DNA from: Hoeflea sp. | GTDB lineage: Bacteria > Pseudomonadota > Alphaproteobacteria > Rhizobiales > Rhizobiaceae | Length of the DNA: 43,930 nt | Reading direction: 5' to 3' | Assembly (NCBI RefSeq): GCF_030682515.1 | Contig: NZ_JAUXOD010000100.1 | Span: 1 to 43,930 of the forward strand | Part shown: one piece after another, positions 14,927-24,470 of the stretch | How positions within the stretch are numbered: position 1 is the first letter of the stretch | Layout of the letters: every line of letters begins with the position of its first letter | Translations under genes and position numbers: made by a program | Notes under the pieces: generated by a model | Told to the model about the DNA's origin: nothing | The model's input: only the letters and a program-made list of their open reading frames with translations | Databases searched by the model: none

Positions 14927-15994
14927 ATGAGCAACCCCCGTCCCCTTCGCGCCATTCTCAACCGGCTCGCTGTCGCCGCCGTGGTGGCGCTGACGGCCGG
15001 CGCCGTCCCGCTCTCCGCCGCCGAAACGGGTCAGCCCGCCAAGGAGATCTTCGGGGCGGCGAAACTGCCGGCGGCACTTCCCGCCCGCGCCATCGGCTTC
15101 TATTCCAAGGGCTGCCTCGCCGGTGGCGTGGCGATCGCCAAGGACGGGCCCAACTGGCAGGCGATGCGGCTGTCGCGCAACCGGCGCTGGGGACATCCCG
15201 ATCTCGTGGCGCTTGTCGAGCGCCTGTCGCGCGATGCGGCGGCCAAGGACGGCTGGCCCGGACTTCTGGTCGGCGACCTGGCGCAGCCGCGCGGCGGTCC
15301 GATGCTGTCGGGCCATGCCTCACACCAGATTGGTCTCGACGCCGACATCTGGCTGACCCCGATGCCGGACCGCGCCCTGACCGCGAGCGAACGCGAGGAG
15401 ATCTCGGCCACCTCGATGCTGAAGAAGGACACGCTCTATGTGGATGACCGGATCTGGACCCCGGCGCATGCGAAGGTGCTGATGCGCGCGGCGAGTTATC
15501 CCGAGGTCGATCGGATCTTCATCCATCCCGGCATCAAGAAGAAGCTCTGCGACAGCTGGACCGGCGACCGCGCGGCGATGGGCAAGCTCCGCCCCTATTA
15601 CGGCCATCACTACCACTTCCACATCCGCATCAAGTGCCCGGCCGGCATGAGCGGATGCAAGAACCAGCCGCCGCCGCCGCGGGAGGATGGCTGCGACGCC
15701 TCGCTTGCCTGGTGGTTCACCGATGAGCCCTGGGCGCCCGCCAAGCCCGACAAGACCGACGACAAGCCCAAGCCTGCAAAGCGCGAGATCCGGTTGTCCG
15801 ATCTTCCGGCTGCCTGCGCCCAGGTGGTGGGCGCCCCCGCGCCGGCATCGGAGGCGGAGGTGACCTTTGGCGCAAGCCCGGTCGCAAGGCCCGTCGCGGC
15901 GGGGTTCCAGGCCACGGGCGGGGCGGCCCCGGTGCTTGACCCTGCGGCACTCCCCGCGCGCATTCCGATCCCGGTGCCCCGGCCTCTCGATTGA
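14927..15994 (+). CDS. mepA: penicillin-insensitive murein endopeptidase MepA
   Basis: This periplasmic zinc metallopeptidase cuts the D-Ala-meso-DAP cross-links of peptidoglycan. ATG 14927 gives 355 residues and a clear signal peptide (RPLRAILNRL basic part, hydrophobic 14-30, cleavage near SAAETG). The frame could extend to 14879 but the extra residues spoil the signal. Zinc-ligand segments are SGHASHQIGLDADIW (128-142) and YGHHYHFHIRIKCP. The C-terminal 80 residues are Pro/Ala-rich and extend beyond the E. coli protein. It stands alone between the GT-C gene and mgsA. Confidence 0.93.
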   Translation: MSNPRPLRAILNRLAVAAVVALTAGAVPLSAAETGQPAKEIFGAAKLPAALPARAIGFYSKGCLAGGVAIAKDGPNWQAMRLSRNRRWGHPDLVALVERLSRDAAAKDGWPGLLVGDLAQPRGGPMLSGHASHQIGLDADIWLTPMPDRALTASEREEISATSMLKKDTLYVDDRIWTPAHAKVLMRAASYPEVDRIFIHPGIKKKLCDSWTGDRAAMGKLRPYYGHHYHFHIRIKCPAGMSGCKNQPPPPREDGCDASLAWWFTDEPWAPAKPDKTDDKPKPAKREIRLSDLPAACAQVVGAPAPASEAEVTFGASPVARPVAAGFQATGGAAPVLDPAALPARIPIPVPRPLD

Positions 15995-16130
15995 GCCCGG
16001 GAGGGTGTCACTCAAATTTCATCGGGAGCGGTCTTTCGCTTGACCGGGCGAATGGCTAGACTTGTTTCTCAAATCGATTGAAAAAGCGAATCCGGCGCTC
16101 ATGCCGGAGCTTGGCAGACCACGGGCCGTC

Positions 16131-16508
16131 ATGACCGATCACAAGACCATTGCGTTGATTGCCCATGACCAGAAGAAGGATGACCTGGCGGAGTTCGCCA
16201 GATCCCATCAACAGGCGCTGTCGCGGTTTCCGATCGTTGCCACCGGGACCACCGGCGCACGGATCGCCGAGGCCTGCCCGGGGCTGGAGGTCAGGCGGCT
16301 GAAAAGCGGGCCACTGGGCGGGGATCAGCAGATCGGCGCGCTGATCGCCACCGGCGACGTCGGCCTGGTGATCTTTTTCGTCGATCCGCTGACGGCGATG
16401 CCGCATGATGTCGATGTCAAGGCGCTGATGCGGCTCGCCATCGTCTACGATATTCCGATGGCGCTCAATCGCGCCACCGCTGAAACCCTGCTCAAGGCGC
16501 TTGGCTAG
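16131..16508 (+). CDS. mgsA: methylglyoxal synthase
   Basis: It converts dihydroxyacetone phosphate to methylglyoxal and phosphate, a bypass that frees phosphate when triose phosphates pile up. ATG 16131 gives 125 residues, starting [16 protein letters not shown]. Active-site segments are ATGTTG (37-42), [12 protein letters not shown] (59-70) with the catalytic aspartate D65, and [15 protein letters not shown] with H92 for phosphate binding. The longer open frame from 16062 adds an unconserved stretch. glk follows after 75 bases in the same direction, which ties sugar entry to the bypass. Confidence 0.95.
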   Translation: MTDHKTIALIAHDQKKDDLAEFARSHQQALSRFPIVATGTTGARIAEACPGLEVRRLKSGPLGGDQQIGALIATGDVGLVIFFVDPLTAMPHDVDVKALMRLAIVYDIPMALNRATAETLLKALG

Positions 16509-16583
16509 ACCGCCGAGATTGTCTTGAGCTGGCGCGGCCCGCCGGGCCGTGCCGCAACCAGATCAGGCCTGACGGGGACCAAC

Positions 16584-17609
16584 ATGCCCATTTCGAACGA
16601 TTCCGACCACGCCATTGCCTTTCCGATCCTGATCGGCGACATCGGCGGCACGAATGCGCGCTTCGCCATCCTGATGGATGCCAATGCCGAGCCCCGCGAG
16701 TTCCCGATCCTGGCGACGGCCGATTATCCGACCATCGACGAGGCGATCCAGACCGGCGTGCTCGACAAGACCTCGCTGCAGCCGCGCTCGGCCATCCTGG
16801 CGGTGGCCGGTCCGATCAAGGGCGACGAGATCGACCTGACCAATTGCGACTGGGTGATCGAGCCCAAGGTGATGATCCGCGACCTGGGCTTCGAGAACAT
16901 CGTGGTGATCAATGATTTCGAGGCCCAGGCGCTGGCCGCCGCCTCGCTCGGGCCGGAATATCTCGACAAGGTGGGCGGCGGCGAGATCCTCGCCTCGTCC
17001 TCGCGCGTCGTGCTCGGGCCGGGCACCGGCCTGGGCGTCGCCGGCCTGGTCCATGCGCGCCACACCTGGTATCCGGTGCCGGGCGAGGGCGGCCATGTCG
17101 ACATGGGCCCGCGCACGCCGCGCGATTACGAGCTCTTCCCGCTCTATGAACCGATCGAAGGCCGGATTTCCGCCGAACAGCTGCTGTGCGGCCGGGGTCT
17201 GATGAACATCTACCGGGCTGTCTCGAGGGCCAACGGCGTCGAGCCGGTTGCCGCCAACCCGGCCGAGGTCACCTCGGCCTGGACCGACGGCTCGGACCCA
17301 GCGGCGGTGGAGGCGATCGAGCTGTTCGTGACCTATCTCGGCCGGGTGGCCGGTGACCTGGCGATGATCTTCATGGCGCGCGGCGGGGTGTTTCTCGCCG
17401 GCGGCATTGTCCAGAGGATCATTCCGGCGCTCAACCACCCCCGGTTTCGCCAGGCCTTCGAGGACAAGGCGCCGCATTCGGGCATTCTGAAGATGATTCC
17501 GACCTTCGTCATCACCCACCCGCTGGCGGCGTTGTCGGGTCTTGCGGCCTATGCGCGCACGCCGGTTCGATTTGGCGTGTCCACCGAAGGACGGCGCTGG
17601 AAAGCATAG
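16584..17609 (+). CDS. glk: glucokinase
   Basis: It phosphorylates glucose with ATP at the entry of the Entner-Doudoroff and glycolytic routes. ATG 16584 gives 341 residues, the length of Proteobacterial glucokinase. The ATP-binding start is [12 protein letters not shown] (18-29), and [28 protein letters not shown] and the [11 protein letters not shown] sugar-binding segment are all present. GGGGACC just before the start serves as ribosome-binding site. It sits in the mgsA-glk-ABC-dapB-gpmA row usual in rhizobia. Confidence 0.95.
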   Translation: MPISNDSDHAIAFPILIGDIGGTNARFAILMDANAEPREFPILATADYPTIDEAIQTGVLDKTSLQPRSAILAVAGPIKGDEIDLTNCDWVIEPKVMIRDLGFENIVVINDFEAQALAAASLGPEYLDKVGGGEILASSSRVVLGPGTGLGVAGLVHARHTWYPVPGEGGHVDMGPRTPRDYELFPLYEPIEGRISAEQLLCGRGLMNIYRAVSRANGVEPVAANPAEVTSAWTDGSDPAAVEAIELFVTYLGRVAGDLAMIFMARGGVFLAGGIVQRIIPALNHPRFRQAFEDKAPHSGILKMIPTFVITHPLAALSGLAAYARTPVRFGVSTEGRRWKA

Positions 17610-17714
17610 GCAAACCGGCTTGAACCCGCTATAGAGCCGCACATATCGGGGCAGGCCATCCTGCTCAATCCAGGCATGGCGGTCTTTGCAGAGCGCTCGA
17701 CAAGGTGACGGAAT

Positions 17715-19547
17715 TTGGCGCGCGGCAGAAACATCAAGCAGGATGTCGAATCGCTGACAACGGTGATCCGCCGGATCATCCGTGAGAACGGCCGTGACTA
17801 CGTCAAGACCTACCTGTTCGCCGCTTTCTGCCTGATCCTCGTGGCGGCCACCACCGCCTTCATGGCCTGGATCATGGAGGCCGTGATCAACGAGGCCTTC
17901 GCCAAGAAGAACTCGGATGTGATCTGGCTGATCTGCGGATCGATCCTGCTGGCCTTCATCATCCGCGGCGCGGCGTCCTACGGGCAGGCCGTGGCGCTCG
18001 CGCAGGTCGGCAACAATCTGGTTGCCCGCTACCAGCAGCGCCTGGTCGATCATCTGATGTCCCTGGGGGTCAGCTATTTCAGCGACACGCGCTCCGCGCA
18101 GATCGCAGCCCAGATCAGCCAGAACGTCGCCGGCATCCGCGATGTCATGAACCTGACGATCACCTCCTTTGCCCGCGATCTCTTGACGCTGATTGCGCTA
18201 GTGGCCGTCATGGTGACCAAGGACCCGGTCCTCAGCCTCATTGTCTTCGTCGGCGCCCCGCCGGTCCTGCTGGCCCTGCGCTATATCTCCAAGCGGCTCC
18301 GGAGCGCGACGCGCGAATCGATCGATCTGAACAGCCGCGTGCTCTCCGCCATGCAGGAGACCGTGCAGGGCATCACCATCGTCAAGGCCTTCACCATGGA
18401 GGCGCAGATCAGCGCCCGCATATCGGGCCTGATCAAGGCCGCCGAGGAGCGCTCCAACCGCATCGCCCGGTTGACCGAACGCACCTCGCCGCTGACCGAG
18501 ACCGTGGCCGGGCTGGCGATATCCGGCGTCATAGCCTATGCGGCGTTCCGCTCGATCTATGGCGATGTGCTGCCCGGCGCGTTCTTCTCCTTCATCACCG
18601 CGCTGCTGCTCGCCTATGATCCGGCGCGGCGGCTGGCGCGGCTGCAGATCAACCTCGAACGCGCTGTCGTCAACGCCCGGATGATCTACGAGATCCTGGA
18701 CGAGCAGGCGACCCAGGGCGACCAGCCCGGCGCCACCGACCATGACTTCGCCCGCGCCGGGATCGAATTCCGCCATGTCGGATTTGCCTATGGCCAGGGC
18801 GCTCCGGTGCTCGGCGATGTGAGCTTCACGGCCGAGGCCGGAAAGACGACGGCGATCGTCGGCCCGTCGGGGGCGGGCAAGTCGACGCTGATCTCGCTGG
18901 TGCCGCGGTTCTACGACCCCTCGTCGGGACAGGTTCTGATCGACGGCGTCGACATCGCCACGGTGACCAAGAAGTCGCTGCGTCGGCAGATAGCCTATGT
19001 CTCGCAACAGCCGTGGCTGTTCGAGGGTTCGATCCGCGACAACCTGCGCTACGCGCGCCCCGAGGCCACCGATGCCGAGATCGAGGACGCGGCGCGGCTC
19101 GCCAATGCCCACGAGTTCATTCTCGCCCAGCCCATGGGCTACGACACCCAACTCGGCGAAAACGGCGTCAATCTGTCCGGCGGCCAGCGCCAGCGCATTT
19201 CGATCGCCCGCGCGCTTGTCCGCGACGCGCCGATCCTGCTTCTCGACGAAGCCACCTCGGCGCTCGACAACGAGTCCGAGGCCGCCGTGCAGAAGGCGCT
19301 GGAAAGCGCCATGCGCAACCGCACGGTTCTGGTCATCGCCCACCGGCTGTCGACCATCGCCCGGGCCGACCGCATTGTCGTCATGCAGGGCGGACAGGTG
19401 GTGGAAACCGGCAGCCACGCCGATCTGAGCGCGTCCAAGGGCGGGCTCTATGCCCGCCTGCAGGCCTTCAGCGAGCTCAACGGCGATGCGGCTGAACCGG
19501 TCGCGGACACGGATGCGGACCTCAAGAGTGAAGGAGGCAAGCCATGA
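17715..19547 (+). CDS. ABC exporter, fused permease and ATPase (MsbA-like)
   Basis: The protein has 610 residues from a TTG start with AAGGTG 7 bases upstream. An ABC1 transmembrane domain (about 30-320, six helices) is followed by the ATPase: Walker [10 protein letters not shown] (383-391), signature LSGGQRQR, Walker [12 protein letters not shown] and switch AHRLST. One chain carries both halves, so it works as a homodimer. MsbA-type members flip lipid A or other lipids, others export peptides or drugs, and no residue here decides. It overlaps dapB by ATGA, so the two are translated together, though the roles seem unrelated. The C-terminal 25 residues are acidic and variable. Confidence 0.92.
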   Translation: MARGRNIKQDVESLTTVIRRIIRENGRDYVKTYLFAAFCLILVAATTAFMAWIMEAVINEAFAKKNSDVIWLICGSILLAFIIRGAASYGQAVALAQVGNNLVARYQQRLVDHLMSLGVSYFSDTRSAQIAAQISQNVAGIRDVMNLTITSFARDLLTLIALVAVMVTKDPVLSLIVFVGAPPVLLALRYISKRLRSATRESIDLNSRVLSAMQETVQGITIVKAFTMEAQISARISGLIKAAEERSNRIARLTERTSPLTETVAGLAISGVIAYAAFRSIYGDVLPGAFFSFITALLLAYDPARRLARLQINLERAVVNARMIYEILDEQATQGDQPGATDHDFARAGIEFRHVGFAYGQGAPVLGDVSFTAEAGKTTAIVGPSGAGKSTLISLVPRFYDPSSGQVLIDGVDIATVTKKSLRRQIAYVSQQPWLFEGSIRDNLRYARPEATDAEIEDAARLANAHEFILAQPMGYDTQLGENGVNLSGGQRQRISIARALVRDAPILLLDEATSALDNESEAAVQKALESAMRNRTVLVIAHRLSTIARADRIVVMQGGQVVETGSHADLSASKGGLYARLQAFSELNGDAAEPVADTDADLKSEGGKP

Positions 19548-20374
19548 GTGCACCTACAGGAAGCATGGGGCTGATCGTCGTCGGCGCAGCCGGCCGCATG
19601 GGTCGGACGCTGATCCGCACGATCGCCGACATGGAGGGCGTGCATCTGGCCGGTGCCATCGAACGGCCGGGCTCCGAGGCGCTGGGCCGCGACGCGGGAG
19701 AACTTGCGGGCCTCGGTCCGAACGGGGTGCTGATCGGCGATGACGCCCTGCCGGCCTTCGCGGCGGCCGAAGGCGTTCTGGATTTCACCGCGCCCGCCGC
19801 GACTCTGGAATTTGCCGATCTCGCGGCGCAAGCGCGCATCGTCCATGTCATCGGCACCACCGGCATGGATGCGAGCCACGAGGCAAGGCTGCATGCCGCC
19901 TCGCGCCACGCCCGCATCGTCAAGTCGGGCAACATGAGCCTCGGCGTCAATCTGCTTTCGGTGCTGGTGCGCCAGGCCGCGCGCGCGCTCGACGCCGGCG
20001 ACTGGGACATCGAGGTGCTGGAGATGCATCACCGCCACAAGGTCGACGCGCCCTCGGGCACGGCGCTGCTCTTGGGCCAGGCGGCCGCCGACGGCCGCGA
20101 GATCGGCCTGGGGCAGCATTCGGTCCGGGTCCGCGACGGCCACACCGGTCCGCGCGAAGAGGGCACGATTGGCTTTGCCACGCTGCGCGGCGGCTCGGTG
20201 GTGGGCGAGCACTCGGTCATTCTCGCCGGCGAGGGCGAAACCATCGAACTCACCCACAAGGCCACCGACCGCTCGATCTTTGCCCGCGGCGCCGTCCGCG
20301 CCGCCCTCTGGGCGCGGCACCAGAAGCCGGGCTATTATTCCATGCTCGACGTGCTCGGCCTCTCCGGCCAGTAA
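19544..20374 (+). CDS. dapB: 4-hydroxy-tetrahydrodipicolinate reductase
   Basis: It reduces hydroxy-tetrahydrodipicolinate with NAD(P)H in the diaminopimelate/lysine pathway, so it feeds peptidoglycan and protein. The length of 276 residues is normal. The nucleotide loop [10 protein letters not shown] (10-19 region) and the active-site segment [14 protein letters not shown] with catalytic His and Lys are intact. The start overlaps the ABC gene stop. gpmA follows after 60 bases. A direct repeat ACCGCCTGAA occurs twice in that gap. Confidence 0.97.
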   Translation: MSAPTGSMGLIVVGAAGRMGRTLIRTIADMEGVHLAGAIERPGSEALGRDAGELAGLGPNGVLIGDDALPAFAAAEGVLDFTAPAATLEFADLAAQARIVHVIGTTGMDASHEARLHAASRHARIVKSGNMSLGVNLLSVLVRQAARALDAGDWDIEVLEMHHRHKVDAPSGTALLLGQAAADGREIGLGQHSVRVRDGHTGPREEGTIGFATLRGGSVVGEHSVILAGEGETIELTHKATDRSIFARGAVRAALWARHQKPGYYSMLDVLGLSGQ

Positions 20375-20434
20375 GTCACACCGCCTGAAACCAAACCGCC
20401 TGAACAAAGGCCCGCGTTAACAAAGGAAACCATC

Positions 20435-21070
20435 ATGTCCGGAACGCTCGTCCTCGTCCGCCACGGCCAAAGCGAATGGAACTTGAAGAACCTGTTCACC
20501 GGCTGGAAGGACCCCGACCTGACCGACCTCGGCATCGAGGAGGCCAAGACCGGCGCCCAGGCACTGAAGGACACGGGCCTGAAGTTCGACGTCGCCTTCA
20601 CCTCGGTCCTGGTCCGCGCCCAGCACACGCTCGACCTGATCATGGAAGGCATCGGCCAGACCGATCTCGAGGTCATTCGCGACCAGGCGCTCAACGAGCG
20701 CGACTACGGCGATTTGGCCGGCCTCAACAAGGACGACGCGCGCGCCAAGTGGGGCGAAGAGCAGGTCCACATCTGGCGCCGCTCCTATGACGTGCCGCCG
20801 CCCGGCGGCGAAAGCCTGAAAGACACCGGCGCCCGCGTCTGGCCCTATTACATGATCGAGATCCTGCCGCGCGTGCTGCGCGGCGAGACCGTTCTGGTCG
20901 CGGCCCATGGAAATTCCCTGCGCTCGCTGCTGATGATCCTCGACCGGCTCGACCGCGAGCAGATCCTCTCGGTCAATCTCGCCACCGGCGTGCCGATGGT
21001 CTACCGCCTCAACGCCGATTCCACCGTCGCCTCGAAACAGGTGCTGGGGGACATGTCCAAGGCGCACTGA
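20435..21070 (+). CDS. gpmA: 2,3-bisphosphoglycerate-dependent phosphoglycerate mutase
   Basis: It interconverts 3- and 2-phosphoglycerate. The protein has 211 residues, shorter than the E. coli enzyme but normal for alphaproteobacteria. RHGQSEWN (9-16) carries the phosphorylated histidine, [14 protein letters not shown] the substrate loop and AAHGNSLR the second catalytic histidine. AAAGGAA lies upstream of the ATG. The next gene converges on it and ends 11 bases downstream, with no visible terminator between them. Confidence 0.97.
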   Translation: MSGTLVLVRHGQSEWNLKNLFTGWKDPDLTDLGIEEAKTGAQALKDTGLKFDVAFTSVLVRAQHTLDLIMEGIGQTDLEVIRDQALNERDYGDLAGLNKDDARAKWGEEQVHIWRRSYDVPPPGGESLKDTGARVWPYYMIEILPRVLRGETVLVAAHGNSLRSLLMILDRLDREQILSVNLATGVPMVYRLNADSTVASKQVLGDMSKAH

Positions 21071-21081
21071 TTCGGGAGCCG

Positions 21082-21966
21082 TCAGGCGCCCTTCTGCAAA
21101 CATCCCGTCTCCCAGCCCAGCATCGCCCGCTTGCGGGTGATGCCCCAGTGGTAGCCGGTGAGCGCGCCGGATTTGCCGAGCGCCCGGTGGCACGGCACCA
21201 CGAAGGAAATCGGGTTGCGCCCGACCGCCGCGCCCACGGCGCGCGAGGCCGAGGGCTTGCCGATGGCGCGGGCCACGTCCTGGTAGGTCGAGGCGGCGCC
21301 GAGCGGGATCCTCAGGAGCGCCTCCCACACCCGCACCTGGAAATCGGTGCCGATCATGACGATCCGGAGCGGCTGGTCGGCGCGCCAGTGGCCGGGCGAG
21401 AAGATCCGGTCCACGTAGGGTCCGGTGGCTTCCTGATCCGGCGCAAACCGCGCGCCCGGCCAGCGCCTGGTCATGTCCTCGAGCGCCGCCTGTTCCTCGC
21501 CCGGATCGGCGAAGGCAAGCCCGCACAGCCCCCGCTCCGTCGCCATAATCACCGCCGTTCCGAACGGCGAGGGGTGGAAGCCGTAGCGGATCGAAAGCCC
21601 CGCGCCGCCGGTCTTGAAATCCCCCGGGCTCATCGCCTCGTGGGTGACGAACAGATCATGCAGCCGCCCAGGGCCGGAAAGGCCCAGCTCGAAGCTCGCA
21701 TCGAGCAGCGGCAGGCCCTCGTGGCCGATGAGCCGGCGGGCGTGGTCGAGCGTCACCGCCTGCAGGAACGCCTTCGGCGTGAGCCCGGCCCAGCGGCTGA
21801 AAGTCTTCTGCAGCCTGCCCGGCGCCACGCCGAGATACGACGCGATGTCCTCGAGCGAGGGCTGCGCCTGGTAATCGAGCGAGATCCGCTCGATGGTCCT
21901 GCGGACGAGGTCGTAGTCATCGCCCTTCGGCGTGATGTCGCGGTCAAGCTGGGCTGTCACGGTCAT
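21082..21966 (-). CDS. Ada-like AraC-HTH plus O6-methylguanine-DNA methyltransferase
   Basis: The protein has 294 residues from ATG 21966, set by AAGGAG seven bases upstream. An AraC-type helix-turn-helix domain (about 18-112, with SLEDIASYLGVAPGRLQKTF) is followed by a linker and the suicide alkyltransferase domain with GxVxTYxxVA-type ASTYQDVARAIG and the acceptor Cys in PCHR (C259). The N-terminal Ada zinc domain that repairs phosphotriesters and triggers activation is absent, so this is a repair enzyme with a DNA-binding arm whose own induction signal is unclear. It faces gpmA and lies 76 bases downstream of the DUF2244 gene. Confidence 0.92.
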   Translation of the reverse strand: MTVTAQLDRDITPKGDDYDLVRRTIERISLDYQAQPSLEDIASYLGVAPGRLQKTFSRWAGLTPKAFLQAVTLDHARRLIGHEGLPLLDASFELGLSGPGRLHDLFVTHEAMSPGDFKTGGAGLSIRYGFHPSPFGTAVIMATERGLCGLAFADPGEEQAALEDMTRRWPGARFAPDQEATGPYVDRIFSPGHWRADQPLRIVMIGTDFQVRVWEALLRIPLGAASTYQDVARAIGKPSASRAVGAAVGRNPISFVVPCHRALGKSGALTGYHWGITRKRAMLGWETGCLQKGA

Positions 21967-22042
21967 GATCAAACTCCTTGAGCCCAATCAACCATGCGCG
22001 GATCCTTCACGCCACCCGAAACACGCCGTCTCCCGAGGTCGC

Positions 22043-22513
22043 TCAGCGCTGCTTGACGGTCGCCAGAGCGCGCTGGAAGGCGGAGGCGAAGCTTTCCTTG
22101 TCGTCGGGGTTGAGGAACGATCCGACATCGGTCTGTCGTCCCTGTCCGCTGATCTGCATTCCCGTTATGCCGATCTCGTCGTGGCGGTCGATGGTGAACC
22201 GGGTCCAGAACGGGTTGAACCGATGGTCGACGGCCCGCCCCGACGGGGATACTTTCTTCACCTCCAGGTCCGTGCGCGACATGCGGATGAATTCCCGCAT
22301 CCGCCCCGAGCGGTAGCTCAGCCAGAAGGCGCCGAACAGAAGCAGAAGGTCGATGCCGAAAAAGGCGAAGATCGGCCAGGCGCCGATCTTCACGAAGATG
22401 ACCATGTGGATGAGCGTGATGACGGTCACGAGCGTCATCAGGATCACGAAGCCGGTGCGGCCGAGCGAGCGGTGCGGGCTCAGCACCGCCTCAAACAAGG
22501 GTTCGTCATTCAT
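22043..22513 (-). CDS. DUF2244 membrane protein
   Basis: The protein has 156 residues from ATG 22513, which has GGAGG just upstream. A longer frame to 22645 would run into nth on the other strand. Two helices lie near 22-42 and 46-66 (FVILMTLVTVITLIHMVIFV, then FAFFGIDLLLLFGAFWLSY). The C-terminal half after the helices is soluble, with FNPFWTRF and a conserved-looking SFLNPDDKESFASAF end, as in DUF2244. The role is unknown. It lies back to back with nth, an arrangement common in rhizobia. Confidence 0.85.
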   Translation of the reverse strand: MNDEPLFEAVLSPHRSLGRTGFVILMTLVTVITLIHMVIFVKIGAWPIFAFFGIDLLLLFGAFWLSYRSGRMREFIRMSRTDLEVKKVSPSGRAVDHRFNPFWTRFTIDRHDEIGITGMQISGQGRQTDVGSFLNPDDKESFASAFQRALATVKQR

Positions 22514-22570
22514 CGGGCCTCCAGTCTCAGTCGATTGCCATCGTCCCTGCCTGTTGATTATAGGGATGGA

Positions 22571-23371
22571 ATGGAAAAGCCCAAGAGCCCAAAACCTGCC
22601 AAGATGACGCGCGCTTCCGCCGCCACGGCGAAAAAGCCCGCCCATGGGGGGGCAGTGTCAGTACGCAAGCCTCCGGCGCGGCGCGCCAAGATCCCCTACA
22701 GCCCCGACGAGATCCGCGAGATCTTCCGCCGCCTCTCCATCCAGCGGCCCGAGCCCAAGGGCGAGCTCGAGCATGTCAACCCGTTCACCCTGGTGGTGGC
22801 CGTGGCGCTCTCGGCTCAGGCGACCGACGCGGGCGTCAACAGGGCCACCCGCGCCCTGTTCGCGCTCGCCGACACGCCCGAAAAGATGCTCGCGCTCGGC
22901 GAGGAGCGGGTGCGCGACCTGATCAAGACCATCGGGCTTTATCGCAACAAGGCGAAAAACGTCATCGCGCTCTCGCAAAAATTGGTCGACGAATTCGGCG
23001 GCGAGGTGCCGCTCAGCCGCGAGGAGCTGGTCACGCTGCCGGGCGTCGGTCGCAAGACCGCCAATGTGGTGATGTCGATGGCCTTCGGCATCCCCACGCT
23101 CGCCGTCGACACCCATGTCTTCCGCATCGGCAACCGGCTGAGGATCGCGCCCGGCAAGACCCCCGACGAGGTCGAGGCGGCGTTCCTCAGGATCATCCCC
23201 GACGACTATCTGTTCCACGCCCACCACTGGCTGATCCTGCACGGCCGCTACTGCTGCAAGGCCCGCAAGCCCGACTGCGAGCGCTGCGTCATCGCCGATC
23301 TCTGCAAGTCCCCCGAAAAGACCTGCGACGTGCCGGCGGCCCTGGTGGAGCTGCCGGCGCAGGTGGTGTGA
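22571..23371 (+). CDS. nth: endonuclease III with basic N-terminal extension
   Basis: This base-excision glycosylase/AP lyase removes oxidised pyrimidines. The helix-hairpin-helix LPGVGRKTANVV (156-167) holds the catalytic Lys K162, VDTHVFR the catalytic Asp D180, and the 4Fe-4S loop is C229-X6-C236-X2-C239-X5-C245. The protein has 266 residues; E. coli Nth has 211. The excess is mostly a Lys/Ala/Pro-rich tail of about 40 residues that could aid DNA binding. An internal ATG at 22604 could shorten it by 11. It diverges from the DUF2244 gene, and the TetR gene converges with a 5-base gap. Confidence 0.96.
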   Translation: MEKPKSPKPAKMTRASAATAKKPAHGGAVSVRKPPARRAKIPYSPDEIREIFRRLSIQRPEPKGELEHVNPFTLVVAVALSAQATDAGVNRATRALFALADTPEKMLALGEERVRDLIKTIGLYRNKAKNVIALSQKLVDEFGGEVPLSREELVTLPGVGRKTANVVMSMAFGIPTLAVDTHVFRIGNRLRIAPGKTPDEVEAAFLRIIPDDYLFHAHHWLILHGRYCCKARKPDCERCVIADLCKSPEKTCDVPAALVELPAQVV

Positions 23372-23376
23372 GGGCT

Positions 23377-23949
23377 TCAGCCGCTGAGCCCGTCGATCAG
23401 GGCTGCGATGGCTTCCTCGCAGCTGCGACGCTCGGCGCCCGCCTCGATCGCCAACGCGGCGCGGTCGAAGGCTGCCGACAGGAGCACGGCGAGCATGGCT
23501 GCCTTGTCGCTGTTGCGCGTGCCCTTGAGCAGCGTCGCAAGTCCGACCTTGAGGCTGGCTTCCGCGGTCTCTGAGTCAATCGCGCGCATCAGATCCGTCC
23601 CCAGCACGGCGGGACCATCAAGCAGCAGAAGCCGTGTCCGCCCGGGCCTGGCCATGGCGTCGAAATAGGCGCGCGTGCCCGCAAGGATGGCCTCGCGCGG
23701 GCTTGAACCTGAAGTCGACGAAGCTTCAATCTCGCCAGCAACATCTTCTGCCTCGCGCTCGATGACGGCGCGGAACAGCGCGCGCTTGTCCTCGAAATGA
23801 TGATAGAGCGCGCCACGCGTGACGCCGGCCGTTGCAACGATCTCCGGTGTTGCGGTGTCGGCATAACCCTTTTCGATGAAGAGAGTGCGCGCGGCGTCCA
23901 TCAGTGCCTGGCGCATGCTCTCGGAGCGGTCCTTGTTCGATCGGCGCAT
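23377..23949 (-). CDS. TetR family transcriptional repressor
   Basis: The protein has 190 residues. The N-terminal helix-turn-helix (about 12-58) reads TATPEIVATAGVTRGALYHHF, the usual TetR DNA-binding signature. The C-terminal ligand domain (60-190) is Ala-rich and not assignable to a ligand. It is divergent from a VOC-domain gene with 82 bases between the starts, and that AT-rich gap holds two palindromes fitting TetR operators, so it probably represses both itself and the VOC gene. The inducer is unknown. Confidence 0.93.
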   Translation of the reverse strand: MRRSNKDRSESMRQALMDAARTLFIEKGYADTATPEIVATAGVTRGALYHHFEDKRALFRAVIEREAEDVAGEIEASSTSGSSPREAILAGTRAYFDAMARPGRTRLLLLDGPAVLGTDLMRAIDSETAEASLKVGLATLLKGTRNSDKAAMLAVLLSAAFDRAALAIEAGAERRSCEEAIAALIDGLSG

Positions 23950-23958
23950 TTTACCTCT

Positions 23959-23983
23959 TTACATACATACAGTATGTTTGTAA
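23959..23983. promoter_or_regulatory. TetR operator 1 (25-base palindrome)
   Basis: Arms of 12 bases with one mismatch flank a central A at 23971. The core is CATACAGTATG. It lies 10 bases from the TetR start codon, where it would block that gene's promoter or ribosome access. Confidence 0.65.
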
Positions 23984-23991
23984 CTAAACAG

Positions 23992-24008
23992 ATACAGACA
24001 GACTGTAT
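23992..24008. promoter_or_regulatory. TetR operator 2 (17-base palindrome)
   Basis: ATACAG (23992-23997) and CTGTAT (24003-24008) are perfect arms around ACAGA. It shares the ATACAG half-site with operator 1 and lies closer to the VOC gene. Confidence 0.55.
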
Positions 24009-24031
24009 GTTAAAGAGAGGAGCCTGAGAAG

Positions 24032-24457
24032 ATGAAAACCACCAGCTACTACCCGGTCATCATGACCCGCGACGTCGCAGCTACGGCCGCCTTCTACGAA
24101 ACCCATTTCCGCTTCCAGCCGCTGTTCACCGCCGACTGGTACGTGCACCTGCAGTCGAGGGACGACACGCGCATCAATCTTGCGGTGCTCGACGGCCAGC
24201 ATGACACGATCCCGGCCGAGGCGCGCGGCACCGTCTCCGGATTGCTCCTGAATTTCGAGGTCGAGGATGTCGACCAGGTCTATGACACCCTGCGCGCCGC
24301 CGGCCTGCCGATGCTCAAGGACATCTGCGACGAGGAGTTCGGCCAGCGCCATTTCATCACCGCCGATCCGAACGGCGTGCTGATCGACATCATCAAGCCG
24401 ATCCCGCCAAGCGCGGATTACGCAGCCCTTTACGACGCCTCGGTCCTGCCAAGCTGA
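24032..24457 (+). CDS. VOC (glyoxalase/bleomycin-resistance fold) protein
   Basis: The protein has 141 residues with two beta-alpha-beta-beta-beta halves: [18 protein letters not shown] at the start and [20 protein letters not shown] in the second half, then [16 protein letters not shown]. The family covers metal-dependent lyases, dioxygenases and drug-binding proteins. The usual His/Glu metal ligands cannot be assigned with certainty here. AGAGAGGAG lies upstream. It is controlled, by position, by the divergent TetR gene, so it probably handles or senses a toxic small molecule. Substrate unknown. Confidence 0.88.
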   Translation: MKTTSYYPVIMTRDVAATAAFYETHFRFQPLFTADWYVHLQSRDDTRINLAVLDGQHDTIPAEARGTVSGLLLNFEVEDVDQVYDTLRAAGLPMLKDICDEEFGQRHFITADPNGVLIDIIKPIPPSADYAALYDASVLPS

Positions 24458-24470
24458 GCGGAGACGCACC

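Noticed and set aside
20380-20404. Direct repeat ACCGCCTGAA twice between dapB and gpmA.
   Set aside because: Only two copies at a 15-base period with no promoter geometry. Probably a local slip duplication.
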